From assembly GCA_963817885.1 (NCBI GenBank), contig CAWFQE010000003.1, positions 310,001 through 374,000 of the forward strand: 64,000 bases of DNA, written 5' to 3'. A model generated the notes under the pieces. That model had not been told where the DNA came from. It was given only the letters and a program-made list of their open reading frames with translations, and did not search any database. Origin of the DNA: CAVOHU01 sp963817885. GTDB taxonomy: Bacteria > Acidobacteriota > Vicinamibacteria > Vicinamibacterales > JAKQTR01. Position numbers and translations under genes: made by a program. How positions within the stretch are numbered: position 1 is the stretch's first letter; the number at the start of each line of letters is the position of its first letter. Below, piece by piece: positions 27,852 through 35,873 of the stretch.

Positions 27852-29636
27852 TCAGCGCACACCTGCTGCGGCGAGCGCGTCGAGCACGCGCGCGGGGAAT
27901 GCCGGAAGCGACCTGATGCGCGCGCCGGTCGCGTCAGCGACGGCGTTGAGAATCGCAGGGGCGGTCGGGATCGTCGCGCACTCGCCCAGGCCCTTGGCGC
28001 CGAATGGTCCGGCCGGTTCGCGACGCTCGATGAAGATGACTTCGATGTCCGGCACGTCGTGCACGGTCGGGATGCGGTAGTCGCCGAACCCGCGGGTGAC
28101 GCCTGGAATGAACTCCTCCTTCAGGGCGAACCCGAGGCCCATCACCACGGCGCCTTCCACCTGGCCTCGCGCCCCGGCAGGGTTCAACACCTTTCCCACG
28201 TCGTGCGCCGCAACGACGCGTGTCACGCGAATGGCACCGCTGCGTACGTCGACCTCGACCTCGGCCATCTGCGTGGCGGACGCGTAGGTCGCGTACGGAC
28301 GTCCCCTGCCCGTTTCCGGATCGAGAGCCGACGTGTCGGGCACGAAGGTGCCGGTCTGCTTCAGCCGCTGGCCGCGAGCCTCGAGACCCGCGGCCAGATC
28401 ACCAAGCGACAGTCTCCGGTGCGGATGTCCAGCCACGTGCACGCCCAGTTCGTCCAGCTCCGCATCGGAAGGCGAGATGCCCAGCTCGGCCGCCGCGCAT
28501 TCGCAGATGGCGCGGCCGAGCGAGGCTGCCGCCAGCCGGACCGCGTTTCCCACGTAGAACGCCACGCGGCTTCCGGTGCACGATCCGGTGTCGCTCGTCA
28601 GGTCGGTGTCCCCGCGCACCAGGTCGATCAGGTGCAGCGGCATCCTCAACGTATCGGCCGCGATCCGGCGCAGCAGGAAGTCCGACCCCTGGCCCGCATC
28701 CGTCACCCCGGCGTAGACGACGACGCGGCCGGAGGGCAGCAGCTCGACGTCGGCGTAGCTTGGCTTCTCTCCGGTCGTCGTGCCGATGCCGTACCACATG
28801 GACGCGACACCGACGCCATGGCGGACTCTGCCCCGCTTGCCGGCCGCACGAGCGCGGTCGATCGCAGCGTCGTAGTGCGGCCGAATCGCATCGAGCGTCT
28901 GCGTGAATCCAACTTCCTCTCCGACCTGCGCGCCGGTGGCCAGCCAGGTGCCCGGACGGATCGCATTGCGGAGCCTCAGCTCGATTGGATGCAGCCCGAG
29001 GCGTCGCGCCGCCTCGTCCACCATCGACTCGAGTGCAAACGTCGATTGGGGCGCGCCGAATCCGCGCATGGCGCCCGCCATGGTGTTGTTCGTGTAAACG
29101 GCCGGCCCGCCCAGCCACAGGTTCGGAATGTCATACGGCCCGCAGCCCGACACGGCCGCGCGGACGATGATGAACTGGCCGGCCGAGGCGTAGGCGCCGC
29201 CGTCGGCCGTCATGTCGAGCCTGAGGTTCGTGATGTGCCCGGTCGGATCGACAGCGAGGCGCCCGTGCATGGCGAAGGCGTGTCGCTTGGTCGTGGTGGC
29301 GAACGATTCGGCCCGCGTGTAGACACAGCGCACGGGCCGGCCCAGGCGGAGGGCTGCGACCGCCAGGATGCACTGGACGCTGACATCGGTGCGCCCGCCG
29401 AAGTGCCCGCCCATCACGGTGGGAACGACCCTGACGCGATCCTCCGGCACGCCGAGCACCCTGGCGACTTCGAGCCGCAGCAGGTGAGGATGGCTCGTCG
29501 CCGAGTGCACGACGACGCGGCCCTGCTCGTCGACATGGGCAAGGGCGGCCTCGGGTTCGAGATACGCGTGTTCGTTGAACGGCGTCGTGAACCGCTCATC
29601 GATGACGACGCGCCGCCTCGTCCGGTTCGCTGTCAT
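27852..29636 (-). CDS. XdhD-like molybdenum hydroxylase, molybdopterin-binding part (frameshifted from the next feature)
   Basis: About 594 residues of the large catalytic domain of a xanthine dehydrogenase/aldehyde oxidase-type enzyme. It begins within the linker, V-V-I-D-E-R-F-T-T-P-F-N-E-H-A-Y-L-E-P-E-A, and continues through G-G-H-F-G-G-R-T-D, A-M-R-G-F-G-A-P-Q and G-V-T-D-A-G-Q-G-S. Near the end G-P-F-G-A-K-G-L-G-E carries the catalytic Glu. With the preceding reading frame this gives a 900-residue fused protein, the XdhD arrangement: [2Fe-2S] subunit and molybdenum subunit in one chain, without an FAD subunit. An ATG at 29636 could allow re-initiation. Substrate is unknown; purines or other N-heterocycles are plausible. 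Confidence 0.8.
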   Translation of the reverse strand: MTANRTRRRVVIDERFTTPFNEHAYLEPEAALAHVDEQGRVVVHSATSHPHLLRLEVARVLGVPEDRVRVVPTVMGGHFGGRTDVSVQCILAVAALRLGRPVRCVYTRAESFATTTKRHAFAMHGRLAVDPTGHITNLRLDMTADGGAYASAGQFIIVRAAVSGCGPYDIPNLWLGGPAVYTNNTMAGAMRGFGAPQSTFALESMVDEAARRLGLHPIELRLRNAIRPGTWLATGAQVGEEVGFTQTLDAIRPHYDAAIDRARAAGKRGRVRHGVGVASMWYGIGTTTGEKPSYADVELLPSGRVVVYAGVTDAGQGSDFLLRRIAADTLRMPLHLIDLVRGDTDLTSDTGSCTGSRVAFYVGNAVRLAAASLGRAICECAAAELGISPSDAELDELGVHVAGHPHRRLSLGDLAAGLEARGQRLKQTGTFVPDTSALDPETGRGRPYATYASATQMAEVEVDVRSGAIRVTRVVAAHDVGKVLNPAGARGQVEGAVVMGLGFALKEEFIPGVTRGFGDYRIPTVHDVPDIEVIFIERREPAGPFGAKGLGECATIPTAPAILNAVADATGARIRSLPAFPARVLDALAAAGVR

Positions 29637-30579
29637 GATCCCCGCGCGTGATGACCTGGCGTGCGAGGAGGTTTCCTCCGGCATGTATCCTTGGCGCTCC
29701 CGGGGCGAGCGCGTCTTCCGGCGAGAGGAGTGCGGGCAACTCCTCGTAGACGACACACACCAACTGCGCCGCACGCTCCGCCACATCCTCGGAACTGGCG
29801 ACCACGGCCGCCACCGGATCTCCGATCATGCGGACGCGATCGCCGGCCAGCACGATTTCGTCCTGCACGAGCCGGCCGTGGCGGTTGACCGGCACGTCAC
29901 TCGCCGTCAGCACGGCCTCCACTCCCGTGAGCGCCAGCGCGGCGGCGCTGTCGATCGAGACCACGCGCGCGTGAGCGTGCGGGCTCCGCACCACCTTCAC
30001 GTGAAGCATGCCGTCGATGGCGAGATCGGCCGCGTAGATGGCCCGGCCCGTGGCCATGTCCCGCTCGCCCCAGCTTTCGCGGAGTGCCACCACGGCGGGC
30101 TTTACCGTCTCGCCCCGAAGCATGGCCGCAGCGCGGTCGACGGCATCCAGGATGGTGCGATAGCCCGTGCACCGGCAGTAATTGGCTCCGAGCGCCTTTA
30201 TGATTGCGGGGCGGGCAGGGGAGGGCTGGCGATCGAGCAGCGCTTTGGTCGCCATGACGAGGCCCGGCGTACAGAAGCCGCAGTGCACGGCCCCGGCCTC
30301 GACAAACGCTCGCTGGATCGGATGAAGTTCGTCGCCGGTCGCCAGTCCCTCGATGGTGACGACCCGCGCGCCGGCTGCCTCACCGACGGTCAGCCTGCAG
30401 CTTCTCGTCGCCTGGCCGTCCACGAGCACCGTGCAGGTCCCGCACCGGCCATCATCGCACCCGCACTTGGTGCCCGTCAGGTGGAGATGGTCGCGCAGCA
30501 CCGTCATCAGCGAGGTGCGAGGGTCGACATCAATCCGAACTGCCAGGCCATTGACCTCGAGAGCCGTCACCAGGCACAC
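29596..30579 (-). CDS. XdhD-like molybdenum hydroxylase, [2Fe-2S] and N-terminal hammerhead part (frameshift at 3' end)
   Basis: 327 residues. Residues 1-80 hold a plant-type [2Fe-2S] ferredoxin (K-C-G-C-D-D-G-R-C-G-T-C-T-V-L-V-D-G). Residues 80-165 hold the helical [2Fe-2S] domain (H-C-G-F-C-T-P-G, then N-Y-C-R-C-T-G-Y). From about 180 the alpha/beta hammerhead of the molybdenum subunit begins (Y-A-A-D-L-A-I-D-G-M-L-H-V-K-V-V-R-S-P). It should run on in frame but stops at 29596, just after A-R-Q-V-I-T-R-G-D. Homologous sequence continues in the +1 frame from about 29609, so one extra base near 29604-29613 breaks the gene. Protein would be cytosolic. Confidence 0.85.
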   Translation of the reverse strand: MCLVTALEVNGLAVRIDVDPRTSLMTVLRDHLHLTGTKCGCDDGRCGTCTVLVDGQATRSCRLTVGEAAGARVVTIEGLATGDELHPIQRAFVEAGAVHCGFCTPGLVMATKALLDRQPSPARPAIIKALGANYCRCTGYRTILDAVDRAAAMLRGETVKPAVVALRESWGERDMATGRAIYAADLAIDGMLHVKVVRSPHAHARVVSIDSAAALALTGVEAVLTASDVPVNRHGRLVQDEIVLAGDRVRMIGDPVAAVVASSEDVAERAAQLVCVVYEELPALLSPEDALAPGAPRIHAGGNLLARQVITRGDHDSEPDEAARRHR

Positions 30580-30650
30580 CCTTCATGGTTGACATCGCCG
30601 ACAAGCGGGCGATGTGGCGTGGCAGGTGTCGGGCCCTGGGGCGGCCCGGA

Positions 30651-30992
30651 TCATCGCGGGCTGATGAACCGATCGAGCACGGCGACGATCACGACCCCCA
30701 CCAGCGACGACAGGAAGCCCAGCGCCGTCGTCAGGCGCTTTCCTTTGGTCGGCTCCCCGCCGCTCAGGTAGTGCGCGGCCGCGCCACCCATCGCGCCCAT
30801 GAGGCCTAGCGCGATGAACCCGCCGAGCAGGCCGAAGAAGATCACCGCCAGCACGCTCGGGACGACGGCTTCCAGCCCGTGCACCTTGCCCCTGAACGGT
30901 ATCGGAAATCCGTAGACCAGACCGACGAGTGGAGCCGCGAGGAACGCTCCAACAATAGCGTACACCGCGCCCCGGAACATCAATCGACCCAT
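30651..30992 (-). CDS. Small integral membrane protein
   Basis: A 113-residue protein with three hydrophobic segments: about residues 8-30 (A-V-Y-A-I-V-G-A-F-L-A-A-P-L-V-G-L-V-Y-G), 42-70 (A-V-V-P-S-V-L-A-V-I-F-F-G-L-L-G-G-F-I-A-L) and 90-110 (L-G-F-L-S-S-L-V-G-V-V-I-V-A-V-L). The ribosome binding site GGAGGGAG is well placed before ATG 30992. No family recognised. It follows nothing on its strand and is 71 nt from the oxidase-like gene, so the two could be co-transcribed. Confidence 0.6.
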   Translation of the reverse strand: MGRLMFRGAVYAIVGAFLAAPLVGLVYGFPIPFRGKVHGLEAVVPSVLAVIFFGLLGGFIALGLMGAMGGAAAHYLSGGEPTKGKRLTTALGFLSSLVGVVIVAVLDRFISPR

Positions 30993-31357
30993 GGTCGTCT
31001 CCCTCCATTGGCCACTTGCGTCCGACCGAAGCGGCGGGGCTCACCGGTGGTGAGCACGCTCGCCCCGGGCACGCGAACAAGGGCCCACGTGCGACAGTCC
31101 CGGCCCGAACCCGACTCAGAGGGGTGCCGGGATTAGACGGCGGGCACCCGACAGGAGGGCACCGGAACGGCATGTCAGCGCCGGGTGTGCCCGCGAGGGT
31201 GGCCCGATGTACGACGGCCGACGACGTGAACAGCGCGCTCGAAGAATGCAGGGATGAATTGGACAGATGCTAGACGGAGCGGAGCGGACAGTCAACAGCG
31301 GAGGAGCAGCGGACGAGCAGAATCTCTGCGCGTACTCGTCGGCGATCCTGACGAGAA
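30993..31357. other. Non-coding stretch upstream of the small membrane gene
   Basis: About 365 nt with no supportable gene, up to the stem-loop at 31358. The open frames here have Arg-rich, coding-unlike translations. Short palindromic patches such as caccggtggtg near 31043 are present but nothing systematic. Confidence 0.6.
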
Positions 31358-31395
31358 CGCGCCCGGAAACGGCCGATGGCCGGTTCCCGGGCGCG
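31358..31395 (-). terminator. Stem-loop after the double-receiver regulator gene
   Basis: cgcgcccgg at 31358-31366 pairs perfectly with ccgggcgcg at 31387-31395, with a further ggcc/ggcc inner pair. It lies about 30 nt beyond the regulator stop on the minus strand and is followed by ttctcgt only, so the T-tract is weak. Likely an end of transcription for the minus-strand group. Confidence 0.5.
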
Positions 31396-31424
31396 ATGCA
31401 TGGCCGATGCGAGTGAACCCTTTC

Positions 31425-32576
31425 CTACACAATCGCCCGCCTGATGGCCCGGCTCGCCGTGGCGTAGATCTCGTCGGGCGTGAATGGTTTCGCCAGGTAG
31501 TCGCTCGCGCCCTGCCTGATGGCATCGACGGCACTGTCGATCGAGGCGTAGCCGGTCACCATCACCACGGGCAGCTGCGGGCGGTGCTTCCTGATTTTCG
31601 GGAGCAGTTCGAGGCCGCTGCCGTCCGGCATGCGGACGTCGAGCAGAACGAGGTCGTACATCTCGGTGAGAATTCTCGCCAGCGCCTCTCTCGACGAGAA
31701 GGCTTCGTCGACGTGAAATCCGCGCCTGGTCAGTGACCGTCGGACGCTGTGGGCGACAACGACCTCGTCGTCCACCACCAGCACCCTGCGCGAGGAGGAC
31801 TTCTTCGGGTTCCAGCGGCCGGTAACTGCCATGTCGCCGCGTCCGAGCGCGTCCACATACGCCTCGCTGGTCGCCGCCGCCACTTCCCGCGCGCTGAACG
31901 GCATGTCGACATCGATTGGGTCGGAAACCAGCGTCGTCCGGGCTGCCTGCGCCGACTTGCGCCGTTCCGCGGCGGCCAACGGGCATTCGTTCCGCTTGCA
32001 GACGCCCTTCGTCTTCAGGCGTTTGCACGAGCGCTGTCCGAGCGTGCAGTAGTCGACCATCGGCATGTCGCCGCGGGTCAGGTGCTGCACGAAGGCGACT
32101 GATGTCGCCTTGGCGACTTCTGCGGCGTCGAAGGGCATGTCGACGTCGATGAGGTCAGGCTGCTTCGGGGCTGGTGCGGGGGCCGTCGCTGGTCTCGCTG
32201 CCTCGGTCGCCTGCGCGATCGCCAGCTCGAGTTCGTCCGGGGTGAACGGCTTCGGCAGGTAGCCGACCGCGCCCATCCGCGTGGATTCGACCGCGGACGC
32301 GATGGACGCGTAGCCGGTCATGATGACCACCGGGATGCGTGCCCAGCGATCGCGCACGGTGCGCAGCAGGTCGAAACCGCCGGCCTGGGGCATCATGAGG
32401 TCGGCCAGCACGAGATCGAACGCCGGGTTGGCTTCGAGCGCGGCGACCGCGCCGGCCACCGTCAGGCTCTTCTCCACGCTGTGCCCCTTGCGCACGAGGA
32501 TCTTCTCGACCCCGTTGCACACGGTTCGCTCGTCGTCCACCACCAGAACCCGCATCGTCAATGTTGCTGTGGCCAT
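31425..32576 (-). CDS. Double-receiver response regulator with duplicated DVDMPF motif and Cys cluster
   Basis: 383 residues. REC1 (about 8-122) has D-D at 14-15, the phosphoacceptor Asp59 in L-A-D-L-M-M-P and Lys109. REC2 (about 264-383) has Asp313 in L-L-D-V-R-M-P and Lys363. Between them an element is repeated: 142-171 and 221-249, each I-D-V-D-M-P-F, then A-x-E-V-A-x-A-T-S, ending R-G-D-M. Inside lie Cys177, Cys184, Cys193 and Cys198 (C-x6-C-x8-C-x4-C) in a Lys/Arg-rich stretch, suggesting a metal or Fe-S site. There is no DNA-binding domain, so output is probably through protein contact. A sigma54-type promoter lies 150 nt upstream. Start ATG 32576 has AGAGGA in front. Confidence 0.85.
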   Translation of the reverse strand: MATATLTMRVLVVDDERTVCNGVEKILVRKGHSVEKSLTVAGAVAALEANPAFDLVLADLMMPQAGGFDLLRTVRDRWARIPVVIMTGYASIASAVESTRMGAVGYLPKPFTPDELELAIAQATEAARPATAPAPAPKQPDLIDVDMPFDAAEVAKATSVAFVQHLTRGDMPMVDYCTLGQRSCKRLKTKGVCKRNECPLAAAERRKSAQAARTTLVSDPIDVDMPFSAREVAAATSEAYVDALGRGDMAVTGRWNPKKSSSRRVLVVDDEVVVAHSVRRSLTRRGFHVDEAFSSREALARILTEMYDLVLLDVRMPDGSGLELLPKIRKHRPQLPVVMVTGYASIDSAVDAIRQGASDYLAKPFTPDEIYATASRAIRRAIV

Positions 32577-33425
32577 GACATCCTCTTTCCCTGAGCGAGG
32601 GACGGCGAGCGGCGCTGCCGGGGTCCCATCAGGTTGGCGGCCGACGCTCGGGGGCCGCGCCTGTCCGGCCTTCTCGTCGAGCGCTCTCCGATTCACGCTC
32701 CGGCCGTCCTCCGACTGGTGAAGGTGCAAGCCGTGCGCCAACGGAGGCTTCTTCGGCACCTGCCCCACAAGTGCTTGTTCGTCTTGAGGCTACCGTGATG
32801 AGGGAGAATCGCGGCCACGCGACCAACCCCCGGAGTGCATGGCGGTCGCATGCACCGTCGGGGCTGAAGCAGGCGTCCGCAGCCGGCCTTCAAACGGCAT
32901 CCGGCAGAGGACCCGACATTTCCGGGCCGAAAATGCGGATGTGAGAGGGGAGGGCGCGACGAATTGTCGGCATCCGGCACGGGTGCGTACAGTTCCGTAC
33001 GCGTCAACGCAGCCCCGGCATGCGGCGTCTGAACTGCCATGCCGGGCGGGCTCGAATGAAGGTTGCGCCGTTCTGCTGGCTCACAGCGGCCCGCACGTGA
33101 GTGGGGGGGGCTGCTCGGCGGCCTCGGCATGAAGGTGAACGATGGGGACATCTCTATCGAGCGTTCACAGCGATCTGCACGACCGTTGGCTCTTGAGCGT
33201 CCGCTGTGGCGCGCTGCGCGCCTCCTCTTCCTCACACGATCTCTGCTGCCCGCCGCCACCTCCAGGTGCTGGCCGAACAGGACGTCTGATGACCGGGTCG
33301 ACAAGTGTCGTCCGCGAACTTCCTTCACCGCCGGCACGCCGCCAAGGCTCGGCCCTGGTCGAGCGCGAGGGCGGACGGCCCCAACACGAACCATCCGCCG
33401 CTCTTCTTGCGCAACGCAGACGCAT
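32577..33425. other. 849-nt region without a gene, between kinase and double-receiver regulator
   Basis: No convincing ORF on either strand. It holds one recognisable element, the sigma54 promoter at 32725-32740 (separate entry). A run of seven G near 33104 stands out. The remaining sequence has no repeat or palindrome that I could find. Confidence 0.5.
32725..32740 (-). promoter_or_regulatory. Sigma54 (RpoN) -24/-12 promoter
   Basis: On the minus strand TGGCGCA-CGGC-TTGCA matches the consensus TGGCACG-N4-TTGCW, with GG and GC separated by exactly 10 nt as required. It faces the double-receiver regulator gene, leaving a leader of about 135 nt. An NtrC-type activator gene lies 3.3 kb upstream in the same direction. 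Confidence 0.75.
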
Positions 33426-35807
33426 TCAGCGCTGGGGCAGCCCCATGCGGCGCAGCAGATCCTGGAAGCGGGGATCGGACCGGAGGCGGTCGTATTGCGG
33501 TAAGTTGAGGTACGGCATGCCGGGCTCGCGCGCCACAAAGCCCTTCTGGAGCCACTCGATGGCCCGGTCCTTGTCCCCCGCTTCGATATACAGTTCAGCT
33601 ACTTCCATATAGCCGGCATTCCCCTTGACGGCGCGCGCACCCATCACGGCAGCGGCCCGCCTCATCGCCCCGGCGTAACCCGCTTCGGCGTACCCCCGAT
33701 CGAGCGCCGCGGTGACGTCAGGGCTGCCGGTGGAGGCGTATAACTCTCTGGCGCTCGCAAGGGCCTCTTTCTGCATCCCCTTGACTCGATAAACGATCCA
33801 CAAGATTCCAATCGGGTTGACTGCGCCGGGTTGCTGACGAAGGATCGCGCGGGCCTGGGCCATGGCCTCGTCATATCGGCGAACGTACAGCAGATCGAAG
33901 GCGTAGAAGCCCTGGACGAGGACGCTGAACGGGTCCAACGCCAGAGCCCGCTCGGCCTGCCGCATCGCCTCGTCCGGGCGGCCGACGATCTGAAGGAAGT
34001 GCGAGTGGCCCATCAGTGCGTTCGGATCGCTGGGATTCAGTTCGATCGTGCGTTTCCACTCCGGCTCCGCGCGCGCATAGTCCCAGTCCGTCCATGTCAG
34101 GACAGTGGCCAACGCCAGGTGTGCTTCCGCAAAGGACTCGTCCAGCTCGACGGCCTTTCGCGCGGCCTCCTTCGCTTTCGGGCCGGCGGCGGAGGGTGCC
34201 GTGATCCCGATTTGCTGACGGCTGGCCCACACAATCGCGATTCCGGCGTACACGGGCGCGTAGTTCGGGTCTTTTGTCAGGGCCAGCTCGAAGTAGCGCT
34301 CGGCCGTGTCGAGATCGGCTGGCGTCAAGTTGGGCCAGTAGTGGGATCCCTTGAGATACGCGTCGTACGCCTCAGGGTTGACGTCGCGAACACTTGCCAG
34401 GCGTGCCTGCTCGGCCGGAAGCAGCTTCAGCGCCAACGCGCCGGCGACCTTCTTCGCCACGTCGGCCTGGAGGATCAGGATGCCGGCGAGCTGGCGATCG
34501 TAGACGTCGGCCCACAGCTGGGTCTGGTCTCTCACCTGGATGAGCTCGGCCGAGATCCGGACATGACCCGCCTCACGCTGCGCGCTGCCCTCGAGCACGT
34601 AGTCCACACCCAGTTCCCGGCCGATCTGGTCGATGGGGGTGTTGCCCTTCTTGTAACGCATCACCGAGGTGCGGGCGATGACGCTCAGCCCCTGCGGATG
34701 CAGGCGACCCAACGCTGAGATCATCTCCTGCGTCACGCCGTCGCTCAGATACTCCTGGTTCGGATCGCCCGTGAGGTTCTCGAACGGCAGCACCGCCAGC
34801 TTGATGGCACGCGGCGGCGCGCCGGCTCCCCCGACCAGCCGCCCGCGCAGGCCGCCGACCTCGAGCGCCACGAGGGCCGCGACGACGACCACCAGCGCCG
34901 CGATGCCCACGATCCATCGCCGCCGCGGACGCGCCGAGGCCACCGCGCCTGGCGGGACCGTGCCTCCCGCCTGCACGGTCTCCAGCGCCGCGCGCACTTC
35001 GCCAGCCCGCTGGTACCGCTGCCCGGGGTCCTTTTCCAGGCAGCGTTCGATCACAACTCGCAACTCGCCCGATGTCGCCGGAGGCAGCGGTAACGGCGGC
35101 TCGTTCAGGATCGCCGAGCCCAGCGAAACGCTCGTCTCCGCCTTGAACGGGCGCCCTCCAGTGGCCATCTCGTAGAGGACGACGCCGAGCGCCCAGATGT
35201 CGCTGCGCGCGTCGGCCGGTTGGCCGCGCAGTTGCTCGGGCGCCATGTAGGCGAGCGTGCCGGCCAGCGTGCCTGGCGCGGTCAGCGAGGTGCGTGATAC
35301 GGTCGCCTCACTGGACCGATCTTCGTCCACCAGGCGCTTCGCCAGTCCGAAGTCCAGGACCTTGGCGCGGCCCTCAGGCGTGATGACGATGTTGCCGCTC
35401 TTGAGGTCGCGGTGCACCACGCCGCGGCCGTGCGCGTGCGCCAGCGCATCCGCCACCTGGATGCCGTACCGCAGCGTGTCCTCAGCCGGCAGTCCTCCGG
35501 ACGCGAGGCGCCCGTCGAGCGACTGGCCCTCGACCAGCTCCATCGCCACGAAGGCCTGCCCGTCGGCTTCGCCGACTTCATGGATCGTGCAGACGTGCGG
35601 GTGATTCAGCTTCGAAGCCAGCCGCGCTTCTCGCAGTAGCCGGGCGCGGGCGGTCTGGTCGGCAAGCGTTGCTGGCGGAAGGACCTTCAGCGCGACCTCG
35701 CGGTCGAGCCGCGTGTCGCGCGCACGCCAGACCTCGCCCATACCCCCCGCGCCGATGAAGGCGATGATTTCGTGGGCGCCGAGGCGGCTTCCTGGAGCCA
35801 GGGGCAT
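33426..35807 (-). CDS. Ser/Thr protein kinase with TPR-type C-terminus
   Basis: 793 residues. The kinase domain (1-280) has the Gly loop G-A-G-G-M-G-E-V at 19-26, Lys41 in V-A-L-K, H-R-D-L-K-S-G-N (Asp134) and D-F-G-L-A-K (Asp152). One membrane helix spans about 298-317. Residues 335-470 read I-K-L-A-V-L-P-F-E-N-L-T-G-D-P-N and onwards, the TolB/FlgO-like domain often fused to such kinases. From about 485 there are tetratricopeptide-like helices (A-E-R-Y-F-E-L-A-L, A-R-K-A-V-E-L-D-E, A-E-R-A-L-A-L-D-P). The enzyme is membrane-bound; the TPR part is probably periplasmic. It lies 66 nt after the NtrC-type gene. This fold is abundant in Acidobacteriota. Confidence 0.9.
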   Translation of the reverse strand: MPLAPGSRLGAHEIIAFIGAGGMGEVWRARDTRLDREVALKVLPPATLADQTARARLLREARLASKLNHPHVCTIHEVGEADGQAFVAMELVEGQSLDGRLASGGLPAEDTLRYGIQVADALAHAHGRGVVHRDLKSGNIVITPEGRAKVLDFGLAKRLVDEDRSSEATVSRTSLTAPGTLAGTLAYMAPEQLRGQPADARSDIWALGVVLYEMATGGRPFKAETSVSLGSAILNEPPLPLPPATSGELRVVIERCLEKDPGQRYQRAGEVRAALETVQAGGTVPPGAVASARPRRRWIVGIAALVVVVAALVALEVGGLRGRLVGGAGAPPRAIKLAVLPFENLTGDPNQEYLSDGVTQEMISALGRLHPQGLSVIARTSVMRYKKGNTPIDQIGRELGVDYVLEGSAQREAGHVRISAELIQVRDQTQLWADVYDRQLAGILILQADVAKKVAGALALKLLPAEQARLASVRDVNPEAYDAYLKGSHYWPNLTPADLDTAERYFELALTKDPNYAPVYAGIAIVWASRQQIGITAPSAAGPKAKEAARKAVELDESFAEAHLALATVLTWTDWDYARAEPEWKRTIELNPSDPNALMGHSHFLQIVGRPDEAMRQAERALALDPFSVLVQGFYAFDLLYVRRYDEAMAQARAILRQQPGAVNPIGILWIVYRVKGMQKEALASARELYASTGSPDVTAALDRGYAEAGYAGAMRRAAAVMGARAVKGNAGYMEVAELYIEAGDKDRAIEWLQKGFVAREPGMPYLNLPQYDRLRSDPRFQDLLRRMGLPQR

Positions 35808-35873
35808 GATCGGATAGTCGGCGGGATTCTACCAGAACCAGGGGCGGAACGAATGACGTTTAGTTGTGACGTT

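Noticed and set aside
32577..33425. Several overlapping open frames that might be a hidden gene.
   Set aside because: Translations are Arg/Ser/Pro-rich shadows with no ribosome binding site or motif; only the sigma54 promoter is supportable.
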